Assembly: GCA_026120185.1 (NCBI GenBank)
Contig: JANUWF010001821.1
Span: 1,116,001-1,180,000 of the forward strand
Direction: 5' to 3'
DNA length: 64,000 nucleotides
From: Voacanga thouarsii
Lineage: Eukaryota > Streptophyta > Magnoliopsida > Gentianales > Apocynaceae
In this document: in pieces, positions 35,643 through 47,145 of the stretch
Numbering within the stretch: the stretch's first letter is position 1
Layout of the letters: each line of letters begins with the position of its first letter
The notes under the pieces: model-generated
The model's database searches: none
The model's input: the letters and a program-made list of their open reading frames with translations, nothing else
Told to the model about the DNA's origin: nothing
Position numbers and translations under genes: made by a program

Positions 35643-36979
35643 ATGGAGACTCGTAATTCATTTGAGACATGGTCAAATTTTGACTTGGTTTCAATGTAGA
35701 ATATTTTGATGTGTTTTCTTTTCCAAGCCAACCGCTTCTGCCTAATGTCAGGTCTAACGCAGAAGATTTTGATGTATTTTCCTTTTCAAGCCAACCGCTT
35801 CCGCCTAATTTCAAGTGAGATACCTTTGAGGGCTTCCTTTTTTTTTTTTTTAGTGTGCTTAATAATGAAATAATGAAATTAAACTCTCTTTTGGTTTGTT
35901 GTGATGTAAATCAGTGGTAGTTTTGGATATACTGCTTTAGATTTTCAATTTAACCTACCCATTCAAAAGACTGCTTTTAATGCTATTCCTCTGAATGAGG
36001 ATAAGCTTGTACATGATTCTTTCTACTCTCTAATGGATTTTGAACAAAACCAGAATATGGTTCCAGGTTATCAAACATTCAAATATGGATTTTGCATGGT
36101 ATTACCTTTACTGATATTTTTTTCCTTTTTTAGGAGAAATAATGAGTGGTCTTGGTAACGAATTCAGAGTGAGGACCCATGAAATGTATAATATCAAAGT
36201 TCAAAATATTATTGCAGATGAAATTCCTATGGAGAAGAAGAGGATTAGGAGGTAGAGAGAAGAGAAGGGCAATAGCTCCAAGACACTATTAAAAGAAACC
36301 ATTTCGCAGTACTTTTACCTACCAATCAATAGCACGACCAAAGAATTAAATATTGGCTTAACCCCTCTCAAAAACAGATGTAGGGAGTTGGGAATTCGTC
36401 GATGGCTTCATAGGAAGTTCATGAGTTTAGAAACCCTAATCAAGAATGTTCAGGTTTTCTCACACACACACTTGTAATTTGTAAGTATGAAATTATAAAA
36501 GATTTATAAGTAAATAATGATTGGAATGAATGTATCTCCACCGATGATATCACTTTGATTTACAGGAGCGAGATAAAGACGAAGGATGATATATGGCTGA
36601 GAAGAAGTTAAGAGAAGCCATTGAGATACTGGAACGTGAGAAGAAGTTGGTAGAAGAAAGTCCTGATACGCGGTTAAAGGACCAAATACATAAATTAAGA
36701 TAAGCATGCTTCAATGCCAAATATAATAAGAAACTTAAGGGGATGAAAAAATCCCAAGACTCATTGCGCAGTAATTTCACGGCTAATTCTGCTGCTAGTC
36801 TAGATGCTGGCCCATGGGAGAAGGAAGAGGAGGAGGATGCCGAAAAAGAGGAAATGAAATCCATAATTGCTACCTGTTTGTCTTCCTTTAATGCAAACAT
36901 GGAAAAAGAACAACTACAAACATTCATCCTAAATTTATCAACTCTATTGAAAAAGAGCAACTACAAGCATGCATCCTAA
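35643..36979 (+). pseudogene. RWP-RK (RKD-type) transcription factor pseudogene inside the copia element
   Basis: Exon-like blocks on the plus strand: 35643-35814 (ATG, then METRNSFETWSNFDLV), 35915-36098 (open; contains FNAIPLNEDKL and FYSLMDFEQN), 36134-36453 and 36566-36979. The third block carries the RWP-RK domain: ISQYFYLPINSTTKELNIGL, then LKNRCRELGIRRWLHRK, then FMSLETLIKNVQ. The last block is a coiled-coil-like stretch (KLREAIEILEREKKLVEE) and an acidic tail. The 112-bp intron at 36454-36565 keeps GT...AG. Damage: a one-base frameshift near 35690, stops near 36253, 36587 and 36700, a 35-bp gap too short for an intron (36099-36133), and the hallmark RWPxRK changed to RWLHRK. RKD proteins are DNA-binding regulators of egg and embryo identity. 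It is antisense to the host element. Confidence 0.87.
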
Positions 36980-37182
36980 GTTCATGTGAATACCAATGAG
37001 ATGAATGAAGGAAATGCAAGTGAACACCAGACTTATGATCAAGACGAGATAGATTTTTTTTTTTTTTTTTCTGAACTGTTATTGACATTCGAATGTAACA
37101 TCTCAAAGATGTGATTAATGGAAATATCCTTTTCCCTTATAATCTTTTCTATTCCACTTCAGGTAGTCAGTATTGCTTTGTA

Positions 37183-37440
37183 CTAAGGGAAATATCGAGT
37201 ATGTCCATGACCATAACCACGGCCACTACCACAACTACGACTATAACGATGGCTTCTGCTGGAGCCAACAGCATTCACTTCTGGGAGTGCTGTTGAGTCA
37301 GTTGGTTTGGCTTCATGATTTCTCAATAATAACTCATTATTTTTCTTTGCAATGAGGAGGGCAGTAAGTAAATCTGTGTATACCCTTTTTTTCGATATTG
37401 TTGCTGCAGGACAATATTCGAGGTATGAAAAGTGGAGCAT
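37183..37440 (-). pseudogene. copia gag remnant
   Basis: The minus-strand piece includes KKNNELLLRNHEAKPTDST and a Gly/Arg-rich stretch (GSGRGYGHGH), the region just before the zinc knuckle in copia gag. It stops where the RWP-RK insert begins; the zinc knuckle and everything to the end of integrase are missing. Confidence 0.7.
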
Positions 37441-37769
37441 GTCTTCTCCAATATATTTTTTCTCCGCATAATTTTAACTGACATGTAATTTTATACATCG
37501 CGGAGCTATATTTATTCACAGTTTTAAAATCTTACAACTTCAGATGCAATCATTTATATCGTGCACTTGGTAGTATGACCATATTCAGGTGGTCAAATCT
37601 TTTTTTTTCAGCATTTAGATGCATTTCTATATCGAGAACCTATGACATATAATTTTTTTCAAAGATATCAAGGGTTACAAATTCGAGTTTAGTAAGGTTA
37701 GCCATAGGGATCAATAAATGCGTACCTATCTTCTGATTTTGATAACGGCCGATACTCGTACTGATAACG

Positions 37770-38140
37770 TGTTATAAAATTTGGGTAGTGTTAGAATAAA
37801 ATTTACACACTACACACTAAGAAAACTCTAACTATTTTTTGTACAAGAATTTCTTCAAACTTCTCTCTTTTTTTTTTCTCACAATTTTCTCACAATTCTT
37901 TCACAAAATGATGGTATATTTCAAACTTAGAGAATAGCTCTATTTATAGAGCTCTTAATTAGTGGAATATATCATCTTCCACTAATCTTAATTAGTGGTA
38001 TCTCCACTAAATGACGGACATCCATAAAAATCCATAATTAGTGGAGCTTCCACTAATTAGTGGAGTTTTCACTAATTCCCTAATAGTTCACATAAATTTA
38101 TAATTAGTGGAACTTTTACTCATTCAACATATTTACAACA
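37770..38140 (-). repeat. 5' LTR of the 5.2-kb copia element
   Basis: A 371-bp copy with TGTT...AACA ends, next to the primer-site-like sequence at about 37755-37769. Confidence 0.88.
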
Positions 38141-38639
38141 TGAATGAAATATATTGTTGAAAATATAATGGAATAGTGTATTAAAAAAAAGTAAGATATA
38201 TGTGCCTATAAATAATAATAAATTAGTTTTTATTTTAAGAACATATTTTCATAGATGTCCTAAAATACTGTATGCCGAAAAAGAGGAATGGTGGGAAGTT
38301 CTAGAAGGAGAGAGATATTTAAGATAAAAACAGTGAAAGAGAGGCCCTATTTTAAGGGGAATTCGCTTAGCTTAAATAATGGTAAATGTTGTTTCTTAAG
38401 CTATTTAGCACCTAAATATTAATAAGCATTTAAAAATATATAGTTTTTGTATATTGAGCAAAGTTAGGGATACTAACTACTTTTGGTAAATGTTCAATTC
38501 AAAAGTAATATCGAAAGGTTAGCTATCCATGATAGGCATCAAAATTTTAAATAAATGTATCACATGTCTTTTATATAAATCCCATTTTCATATTGTCTAA
38601 TTTATTTATCAACATTTGACCTCTCTCCTCAATAAAGCA

Positions 38640-41070
38640 AAAAGGATTTATTGTAATTTACCCCTATTATGTTATGAATTGTGATACATTTGTATCACAA
38701 TTTGTAAAAAAAGCACTAGAGGTCTATCGACCTTTAGTCAATGACGATATTAATTAATTGAAGTTACTTTTATAATAAAATATTTATTTTACTCATAGTA
38801 ATTATAAAATGCCCAAAAAATTCTTTAGTAGAAAGTTTGACAGATAAAGTATTTGTGGACCTATAATACTTTTTTTATTTTTTGTATTAAAGAATCATTA
38901 TCCTAATTTAATAGGATAAAATGCAATAAAAACATAAATTAAAGTTTCAATCAACTTCTTGAAATTAAACATATCATATACAACTTTGTTAAGGCCTAAA
39001 TACGATGAACTTTTAAATATAATAGGCTCAAAATAAATTATGAAATTGTACTAATATTTTTCACATTAAAAAATGCAAAGTCATAAATAAAATTATCATA
39101 TTTTCTTAGTATAATAATAATAAAAAATATATTAAAAACCCAATCTATAGACTAGGGAAATATGATTTTTTTTTTTTTTTGTGGCTTTACTTTTTTTTTT
39201 TTTTTTGGTGAGGAAAATAGGAAAATTAGCCCATTCAGTCCATTAACTTTTATATTTTAGAGGCTTATGTTCTTTTTTTTTTTTTCAAATTTTTAGATCC
39301 CCTAATTATTATTTTTGTGTGGTTTTAGTCCTTTTTTTAGGGTTAAGTTAGTCAAACCATTATTTGACTAATGAAACTCTAATAATAAAACCAAAATGAC
39401 ATAAGAATAATAATTAGGGGGCCTAACAAGTTAAAAAAAAGAAGAAAATCATCAAAATCATCAAAAATAAAAATTAAATGATTGAATTGGCTAATTGTTC
39501 AAGTATACCTATAAAGTATATATAAGTTTCACAAATTAATAATCTAATTGTTGAATTTTTTTTACAAAAAGTAAAAAAAGGCAAATATATTAAATTTTAA
39601 TCACATCGAATATAATATATCATTTTATCAAAGTGTTTAAATAATATTACATTGTGACATTTGCTTGATTTCAAATATGTGAATATCAACTTAATTATAT
39701 ATCTATTTATTTTACTTGTATCATATTAAAAACTAAATAAAAAAATAAAAATTATCAATAAAACCATTATACTGACCATTCTATTAGATCAATTAAAAAC
39801 AAAATTAGAACATTATCGACGCAGATTAATTAAATTTGGAAAGTATTCCTTGATTAATTTATTAATTTTTATTTTTCATTAAATAAAAATTTTTTCTTAA
39901 GATTCTGTTCTAAAATTTCTTTTAAATTTAAGATAAACTTACATTGGATTCTTTTATTAATTTTCTTTTCTTTTAATTTTTATTAAATAATAAAATTTTC
40001 TAAAGAATCTATCTTCCATTCTACTCAAAGTTAGGAATAATTTCTTTATTAATTATTAACTAACCGTTTTTAACTTAGAATGGATTCCTCTATAAGAATT
40101 TTACATGTCAAACCCATTGCAAATTTGGGATGGAGTTGGAATGGATTTTTTATTAATTTATTTTTAATTTTTATTAAATAATACATATATTTTTAATAAT
40201 CTATTTTGAATTTGTTCTAAATTTTAATTAAATTTGAGATAGTCTTGCAATGAATATTTTCATTACTTTATTATTTTTAAAAATAAAATTTCAAAAATTT
40301 ATCTTAAATTCATCCGAAACCCAAATTTGGAGGCAAATTTTTTAATTGCTTCATTATTTAAAGAAAAATTAATCGATTCAATCATTTAACTTTTATTTTT
40401 AATGATTTTGGTCCCTTTTCTTTTTTTTTTTTTCAACTTGTTAGATCTCCTAACTATTATTTTTATACTGTTTTGGTCCTTTCATTATGATTTTATTAGT
40501 CAAATGATGGTTTGACTAACAAAACCCTAAAAAAGGACAAAAATCGCACAAAAATAATAATTAGGGGATTTAAAAAGTAAAAAAAAAAGGGGGACTTAAA
40601 CTTCTAAAATAAAAAATTTAAGGGATTGAATTGGTTAATTTTCAGAGAAAAATATTGGCAAAATTTCATGATTTTATTATAGACCTATTATGTTTGAATT
40701 TTACCATATTTAAATCTTGACAAAGTCGTATGTGATATATCTAATTTCAAGAAGTTGATTAAAACTTTAGTTTATGTGTTTGTTACATTTTATCCAACTA
40801 AATTGATAATGATATTTTAATACAAAAAATTTATAAAAAGTATTATTGCTCTACAAATATTTTATGTGCCAAGTTCCCTTTACTAAAGAATTTTTTATAC
40901 ATCTTGTAATTAATACGAGTAAACTAGATATTTTATTATAAAAGTAACTTTCATTAATCAATACCATTATTGATTAACAGTTAATGAACCTCTAGTGTCT
41001 TTTTTATAACTTGTGATATTAAAGTATCAAAAGTCATAACTTAATCGGGGTAAATTATAATGAACCCGAA
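38640..41070. repeat. large nested inverted repeat (foldback)
   Basis: The outer arms are about 38640-39060 and 40660-41070. The reverse complement of the left arm reads TTTTATTATAAAAGTAACTT, CCTCTAGTGC and TTTAATTTCAAGAAGTTGATT, all found in the right arm with few changes. Inside lie two further palindromic segments, about 39225-39490 and 40370-40640. Each has an arm with CCTAATTATTATTTTT or CCTAACTATTATTTTT and its inverse (ATAATAATTAGGGG), and a centre with ...AGTCAAA...TTTGACTAA.... No transposase is visible. About 39500-40360 is AT-rich with no gene. Confidence 0.75.
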
Positions 41071-41079
41071 GGGTTATTT

Positions 41080-41285
41080 TGAGTATCTTATAATTAATAT
41101 GAATAAAATATATATTTTATTACAAAAGTAACTTTCATTAGTCAATACCGTCATTGACTAATGATTGATGAATCTCTAGTGCCTTTTTTTTACAACTTGT
41201 ATTAAAATGCTACTACTCCCTAATTTAATGGGAATAAATTGCAATAAATCTAAACAAAAATTTAACTTGGAATTCTATTTGATTT
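41080..41285 (+). repeat. third, direct copy of part of the inverted-repeat arm
   Basis: TTTTATTACAAAAGTAACTT, CATTAGTCAATACCGTCATT and ATCTCTAGTGCC repeat the arm segment at about 40915-41030 in the same direction. Confidence 0.75.
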
Positions 41286-42309
41286 AATTAGTAAGAAATA
41301 AATATTGATTTTTATAGTTCAACAAATTGTAATGTTTGTAGAACAAATACTAATAAATTTACAACACTATGAATTGTAAGAAGATTTTGTAATATAAAAG
41401 TAGTAAATTGTACCCAAGGATATTAGAACGCGTTGTAATTCAAAGTTAAAACCCATAGTTTAAATCAAGTTGCCAAACACAATCATAATTATGTGATGAG
41501 TTTATTTTTCTAAAATTATAATTCCTGAGGTTAAACAATTATTCTGCCAAATTGACTTAGAAAGATGGGATAGATTATGAAAAATGATTAATTAGACATC
41601 CATAGGTTGCTCAACGGTATCTACTGCTTAGCTGATGCAAGAAAACATTTGGGACTTCATATTGTTTCGAGATATTTCGTAATGCAGTGCATTGTCATAC
41701 TCCATTTGTTTTAATTCCTTTACATTTTAGCTTAGCTATAGTATAATGCTAGTTCAAACACAGCTAAAAATCTCTCTTCTTTTGGCTAATATTCTTACTA
41801 TTATTATATTTTAAGGTTTGGAATACGAATTGGTATGCGTTTAATGTTATTTATTTATTTTCTTTTTATTTGATTAAGATTAATTATTAAGTTTCTCAAT
41901 CATTTATTAATTTAGTCTATAACATTAAGAAGTTAAGTTTGAAGTTGTTTTTAAGGATATATTGAGATAAAATAGTTTTGGCTAAAATTTTCATGGTGTA
42001 TAGCAAAGTATTATTGTTGAAGCTCTTTTTGAGAGAATTTTTAAGTACTTCTTTGTTTTTCATACTGGTATCAAACCAATAGTATATTTTGTAAAAGGCA
42101 AGTTGTAACAGATTTAATATAATTCGTTTTTCGATGGGGTGATGGTTTGTTTTAGCAAATTCACTAGAGTGTTTTATTATTGTTTTCTTTCATGACAAAT
42201 CATTTTAAGATTTTTTTACTTAAAAAATATTACAATTCACATTATCATAAAAATACTCTTATCTTTATATTTATTTTGCTCCACTCACTCATAATAGCAA
42301 ATTTATTTT
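41286..42309. other. AT-rich intergenic DNA
   Basis: No gene recognised. The last 45 bases are the left half of a local tandem repeat unit that the large copia element split; the right half is at 53478. Confidence 0.6.
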
Positions 42310-43691
42310 TGATAAACCTTAGAGGGAGTGAATAAGGTTTATGACAAATAAATACAGATTTTCTAAGATTTAGAATGACACCGAAAATGGGTGAGTTTCA
42401 AAAGAAAATCTTTTCTATCTAAATTTAAATACAGTTAGGGATCTTTCAAAGTTCTACCAAATGGTGGGAAATAAACTATATCAAAGAGGACAGATAGTGG
42501 ATCAACAACCAATTCTTTCTTCAACATAAATATGTTTAACCAAATCAGTAAATGCAGATAGAAGTGCTATGTTTTTTAATCAAATGAACAGTGAAATTGC
42601 AGTCATAGAGTTCAAAATAAATGCAAGAGAATGGACTCAAAGATTTATAGTAGTTCGATCCTTAAATGATCTGCATCAACTACCTTAAGCACGCACTTAA
42701 CGATTTTAACCCAGCCACTAAAATCTTTTTTCCAAATCAATAGTGGTAGGTAACATCAATCTTACAATAGAGGTAATTGATTTTACTCCCAATCTCTATA
42801 TACCCAACAATCAAGGATCACTCCAATTGGGTTTTACTTCCTTAATTTAACAGGATTTAGATTTATAAGAGAATACAGATTTAGCTCATAGATTGAGCAA
42901 ATGGAAACCAAATAAAACATCTTTACCTTTTTACCTTTAGAATAATAGATCTCACTTTGAAGCACAATGTGGATGAGAGATTTTTGTTTTTTAAGTGTCT
43001 TAGGATGTTTTTAAAAGTGTTTGTACAAATCCCTTGCTGAAAATCATATTTAAATGACTTTTATAGGGGTAAAAATCAAAGCCACAATGGTTAGTAACGA
43101 CTAGTTGCTACTGTCAACTTTTGCAGGATTTTGGACTCACAGAATAAAAAATTGCACGTATGAAAAGTGCATCCAAAACAACATTTTGTGCCACGAAATA
43201 TATTTTGCATAATTTTAAATTTTGGCACTTTGAAAATAAGCTTTGGAGGGGCATTTTGGATTCAGACGTCTATTAAAAAACGACTCTACCAAAGTCCCAA
43301 AAACTTTTCTTCTAAAATTCTTTTTACGGACAAAACATGGATAAAAAGAATACCCACTTTTTGCAATAGTTTTGAGTGCTTCAAAAGTAAATTGAACTTA
43401 AGATAAAGAGATATAGGAAATACAAATAATACCTCAACCATAATTTCCTAATCTATAATTCTTCAAAAGTCTTCATGATATGCAACTTCTTTAGGTAGGA
43501 TCTTGACTTGATCAATCCTTCTTGTACTTCATTATCTATAAGTTGCTTAACAATCCTTTTTGTAAGACTTGAAGAACCGTGGTTAAAACATGTCATAATC
43601 TAAAAAGCCTATTACATATAAATCACACATGTTAGTCCACATCAATGTTTGTCATTTATCAAAACACAGGAGAAAGCCCTTTGGGCTAATA
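42310..43691 (-). repeat. 3' LTR of the 11.2-kb copia element
   Basis: Plus-strand start TGATAAACCTTAGAGGG, end GGGCTAATA (the expected CA is TA, a C-to-T change at the terminus). It differs from the 5' copy by scattered substitutions and small indels near 42320-42380, while about 43170-43600 is nearly identical. The 43167-43406 ORF is not a gene. Confidence 0.88.
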
Positions 43692-44940
43692 ATCTCCTCA
43701 TTTTTGAATGATGACAAACTTGATGGATTGTAAAAAAAAAAAATGTATGAACATGTTATCCGAGAGATATAAGAATTTATATTCATTTTATGTGCGATCT
43801 CTCAATCATAAAACTCAATGAGTGATTATGAGATAACTTTAGAAAGTTTAAGCATAGTCTCATAAATCAGGCTCAACCAACCTCCGTATCTTCCTTCCTT
43901 CCATTTAAAAGAATTATTTCATAAGGAAATAGTGTTTGTGAAGCTGCGAAAATTTAAGGAATTTCAGTCTTCATCCTCACACAAGATACTAAGTTCCTTG
44001 CAAGAATTTGGTAGAGAAGCTTGCTGCAATTTTTTGAAAACCAACTTTGAAGAAAATTTGGAAAATTTTCTAGATTTTGCACAAAGATTTAACACAAGGA
44101 TATGTACATGTGTGCATATGGAAATGTAGAAGATAGAAAATAGTTATTATTGCTCCCCCTTTCTATATGCATATGACTAGTAGATAGAAGGATACCATTA
44201 TGCATTAGCAAATAAAATTAATTTTGTGATTTTGGACTTCCAAAAACTGTATCCAAAAAGGAGAAATACAACATTTGTAAAAACATGTTTTCGACTAGGA
44301 CTTTGGATTTAGGATTACTCCCCCTGTGTCTGTGCAGAGTTCAAATAGTCCAAAAAAAAAAAAAAAAATTGCATCACACACATCCAATCACATTACACAA
44401 TCTACATAATCTGGTCTCAGTAATCAAGATTTATCAACATGTCAAAATCTAGTCATACACGATCCAGTCATCAATATTTCTACGCAAAATCCAGTCATCC
44501 ATAATTCCACAACACGATTCTCACACAATCTAGTCAAAATTGCAAAATCTAGTCACAACTTTAATTCCACAACACGATCCTCACATAATCTAGACCCTTA
44601 ACACATAATCCAATCAACAACGCACAATCCAATCAACATTTAAGTTCTCCCCCTTTTGGCATCAGTTAAAAGATAAGTAAATGAATGTAGCATAATAGAG
44701 CAAATGAGAAGTAAGAGCAAATGAATAAGATGAATAGATAAACAAATGTAGCATAATAGAGCAAACGAGAAGTAAGAGCAAATGAATGAGATAAACAGAT
44801 AAACAAATGTAGCATAATAAAGCAAAGATAAGCAAATGTAGGAATAATAAATAAGTGCATCAAAAGATAACAAATTGTTCAGTAGAATCAAAATATAATA
44901 GTTGGGCAGGGAAGTAATTGAGGTTGTTCAGGAATGTGTC
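43692..44940 (-). other. 3' non-coding tract of the copia element with repeated purine runs
   Basis: Purine tracts on the minus strand lie at 44645-44657 (AAAAGGGGGAGAA), 44151-44163 (GAAAGGGGGAGCA) and 44316-44329 (ACAGGGGGAGTA). There are also 61-bp tandem units at 44685-44850 (ATGTAGCATAATAGAGCAAA, spacing 61) and a duplicated AATTCCACAACACGATNCTC at about 44500 and 44561. The minus-strand ORFs at 44640-44891 are by-products of the 61-bp repeats. Confidence 0.7.
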
Positions 44941-46588
44941 AGCCAATTTTCTTCATGGTTTTTACACCATGTTTGTTAATAGAAATTGCCATGTCACCTT
45001 GAATTACCACAATCTCTGACTTATCATCAACACCACCTTTCTTGTGCTTTCTAGCAAGTTTGTTGGATTTTCTTTTGACCAAGACATGCTTTTGTCAATA
45101 GCTTGAGGAGCTACCTGGCGCAGTTAGGTTGGCCTGCATAGGAGGAACTGAGGTAGCAGTGGATTTAGTGGTTTTGGCAGCTGGAGGTTCTTCAGTAGGT
45201 TGTGCAGTAGGTCCTTCAGTGGGATCAACATCAACATGCTTAGCTGATGAAGGAATAATGGTTTTCGGTTCTTGCTCCTGTGGAGGAATCTGCTTTTCAG
45301 AGACTACTACAGTTTTAGACTGCTTCTTTTCTACATTAGTCAATCAAATTCCCAGAGTTTGTAGTTTTGTCTTGATTTCAACACTTAGCCCATCCACTTT
45401 AGTGTAGCATTCAAAATGCTCTGTGTTAATCCACTTTCTTCCGTCTTTTGCTTGGCTTTGCGGGAGGATTTCTCTTGACTTTCAACTTTTCTTCTTGTTC
45501 CAATCGTGGCAGCAGAGACCAATTTCTTACCTTCTGCTTTAACTTTGAGCAGTCTCTCTTTTTCCTAAATTGTGGCATCCCTCAGCAGAATCCATTAATT
45601 ATCTATCTAGATAAACCCCATCTTTTCAAAAGAGTCCTTGTTGTAGACATTAACTTTGGAATGCTCAGGGGCTACCAAATTCAAATCCATATTGAAATGT
45701 CTAACTAGCTTAGTTAGGAGATTCCCAAAGGGTAAAGCTTTATAGGTGGTATTCTGCGATTGAGTCATTAATCTTGCAGCAAAAAATCTAAAGTTAATTG
45801 GCCTACCCTCTGACAAGGCCATCATCACCACCATCTGCATATTTCTTACAGAAGTTTTGTGCCCAAAACTTAGAATGACCATAGTTGAAACTATGTGATG
45901 AAGCAGTCTACCCATACCGTTCAACCACTTGGTATTGCAGTCACTTGAGTTTTAAAACTCTTCCTGCCCCTAAACTTGCTCTCAAATCTCCTAACTTAAA
46001 CAAATCAGAATTCTCAGGCATCTTGTTCATCTCAAAGAACTGTACTCCTCCATCTCTAACATCAAAGATTCTGTTCAACATTCAGTAGTTAAATTCAAAA
46101 TTTATACCCCCAACCCGAGAGGTGTACCACTGCACAAAAAAATCATCCCATGTTTCCTCAAGTCTTCCTCTTCTCAGATTTGAATAAAATTCTCAAACTA
46201 AAGTTGTGTAAAATTTTTCATTCACAGACAACAATGCTCCCCAACTAATCGATTCAAATAATTTTAGAACATTTGTGAAATTTAAAAAGGTGTCCGCATC
46301 AACCCGATAACCAACAACGATTTTTCTATTCCTAGATACCCAATCATTATAATTAGTCTCACATTTCAAGTCAAGAAATTAGGATAACTGAGTATCAGTG
46401 CTTTCCTCCTCAGGTAGTTGCTCTGATGAAGCGGTTTGAGATGTGGGTTCATCAACTGCCACGTTCTTGTCCTTTTTCTTTCGAACTGCTTGAGTAGCAG
46501 CGATTGATTTATTTCCTGTTGCTTTGCCCTTCTTGGTCTCTTTTGTCTTTAGTTCAATCCCCTTGCTGGTTTTCGGAAGTTTAGCCAT
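44940..46588 (-). pseudogene. extra ORF after pol of the copia element (Transposase_32-like, env position)
   Basis: The minus-strand frame starts MAKLPKTSKGIELKT at 46588 with a basic, Lys-rich leader and an acidic end to the first block. After a stop near 46379 the same frame continues with KCETNYNDWVSRN, LKLFESISWGALLSVNEKFY and EFYSNL (a CGA-to-TGA stop sits just before EFY). Further stops and frameshifts lead into 45924-45607 and a Pro/Thr-rich piece at 45343-45095. The WGALLSVNEKFY...LV-EFYSNL core resembles the ORF2 of gypsy element 1. Sireviruses often have an ORF here called env-like; no signal peptide or membrane segment supports an envelope protein. Confidence 0.6.
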
Positions 46589-47145
46589 GGCAGATGAAAT
46601 TTCAAGGGTTCAGTCTCGCTGGTTTTGGCGTGAGAATGATGTTAAGAGGAAATAGAGAGAGAGGACGACATCTGATTTTGAAAAAGGGAAAGTAATTCAA
46701 GTGGGTTTGAAATAATTTGGGCTTTACAAGATATTTAGTAGATAAATACAATCAAGTACATTGAAAAAGGTAATTTTTCAGAGATTTGAAAAGATATTTT
46801 AACGGAAAGAGAGAGCGAGAGAGAGTATTTGCGACTGAAAAAAAAAAGCGTGGATAATTAGAGTTTGAAAATTTGAAAGGTTTGGGCATAGAAATCGTTC
46901 ATCTGATTTGTCTGTCCAAACGCGTATTACACTTGGCAATAAGATGCTGCAATTTTTTTTAACTTGAAACTCAATCTAAAATGCCCATCCGATTTTGTCA
47001 TAGGGTATTTTGATTTGAGAGATGGTGCTAGTGAGGGGTTTTTGGATTCACGTCGTCCAATTTCAGCATCCAACATCTCCATCCAAAATCAGACTTCATT
47101 AGCATCATGCAAGAATAGATAATTAACTCTAAATAAATGTTAATT

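Larger units (their letters stand above)
32920..38140 (-). mobile_element. Ty1/copia element, 5.2 kb, carrying a foreign gene fragment
   Basis: LTRs lie at 32920-33270 (3') and 37770-38140 (5', minus orientation). Both start TGTTATAAAATTTGGG and end TTTACAACA on the plus strand. The exact target duplication TGAAT lies at 32915-32919 and 38141-38145. Next to the 5' LTR the minus strand reads CGTTATCAGTACGAG, a copia-type primer site. Reading inward there is a gag remnant (37440-37183), then foreign DNA (about 37170-35290) in place of zinc knuckle, protease and integrase, then the linker and RT/RNase H remnant (about 35290-33623). The LTR copies differ at many positions and the frames are broken, so the insertion is old and dead. 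Confidence 0.88.

Noticed and set aside
35643..36979. Treating the RWP-RK locus as a working gene
   Set aside because: Frameshift near 35690, several in-frame stops, an impossible 35-bp intron and loss of the RWP proline.
44640..44891. Leu/Tyr-rich minus-strand ORF resembling a membrane protein
   Set aside because: Produced by a 61-bp tandem repeat; the hydrophobic look comes from the repeat composition.
44940..46588. Calling the ORF after pol a viral-type envelope gene
   Set aside because: No signal peptide, membrane segment or Cys pattern visible; it resembles the accessory ORF of gypsy element 1 instead.
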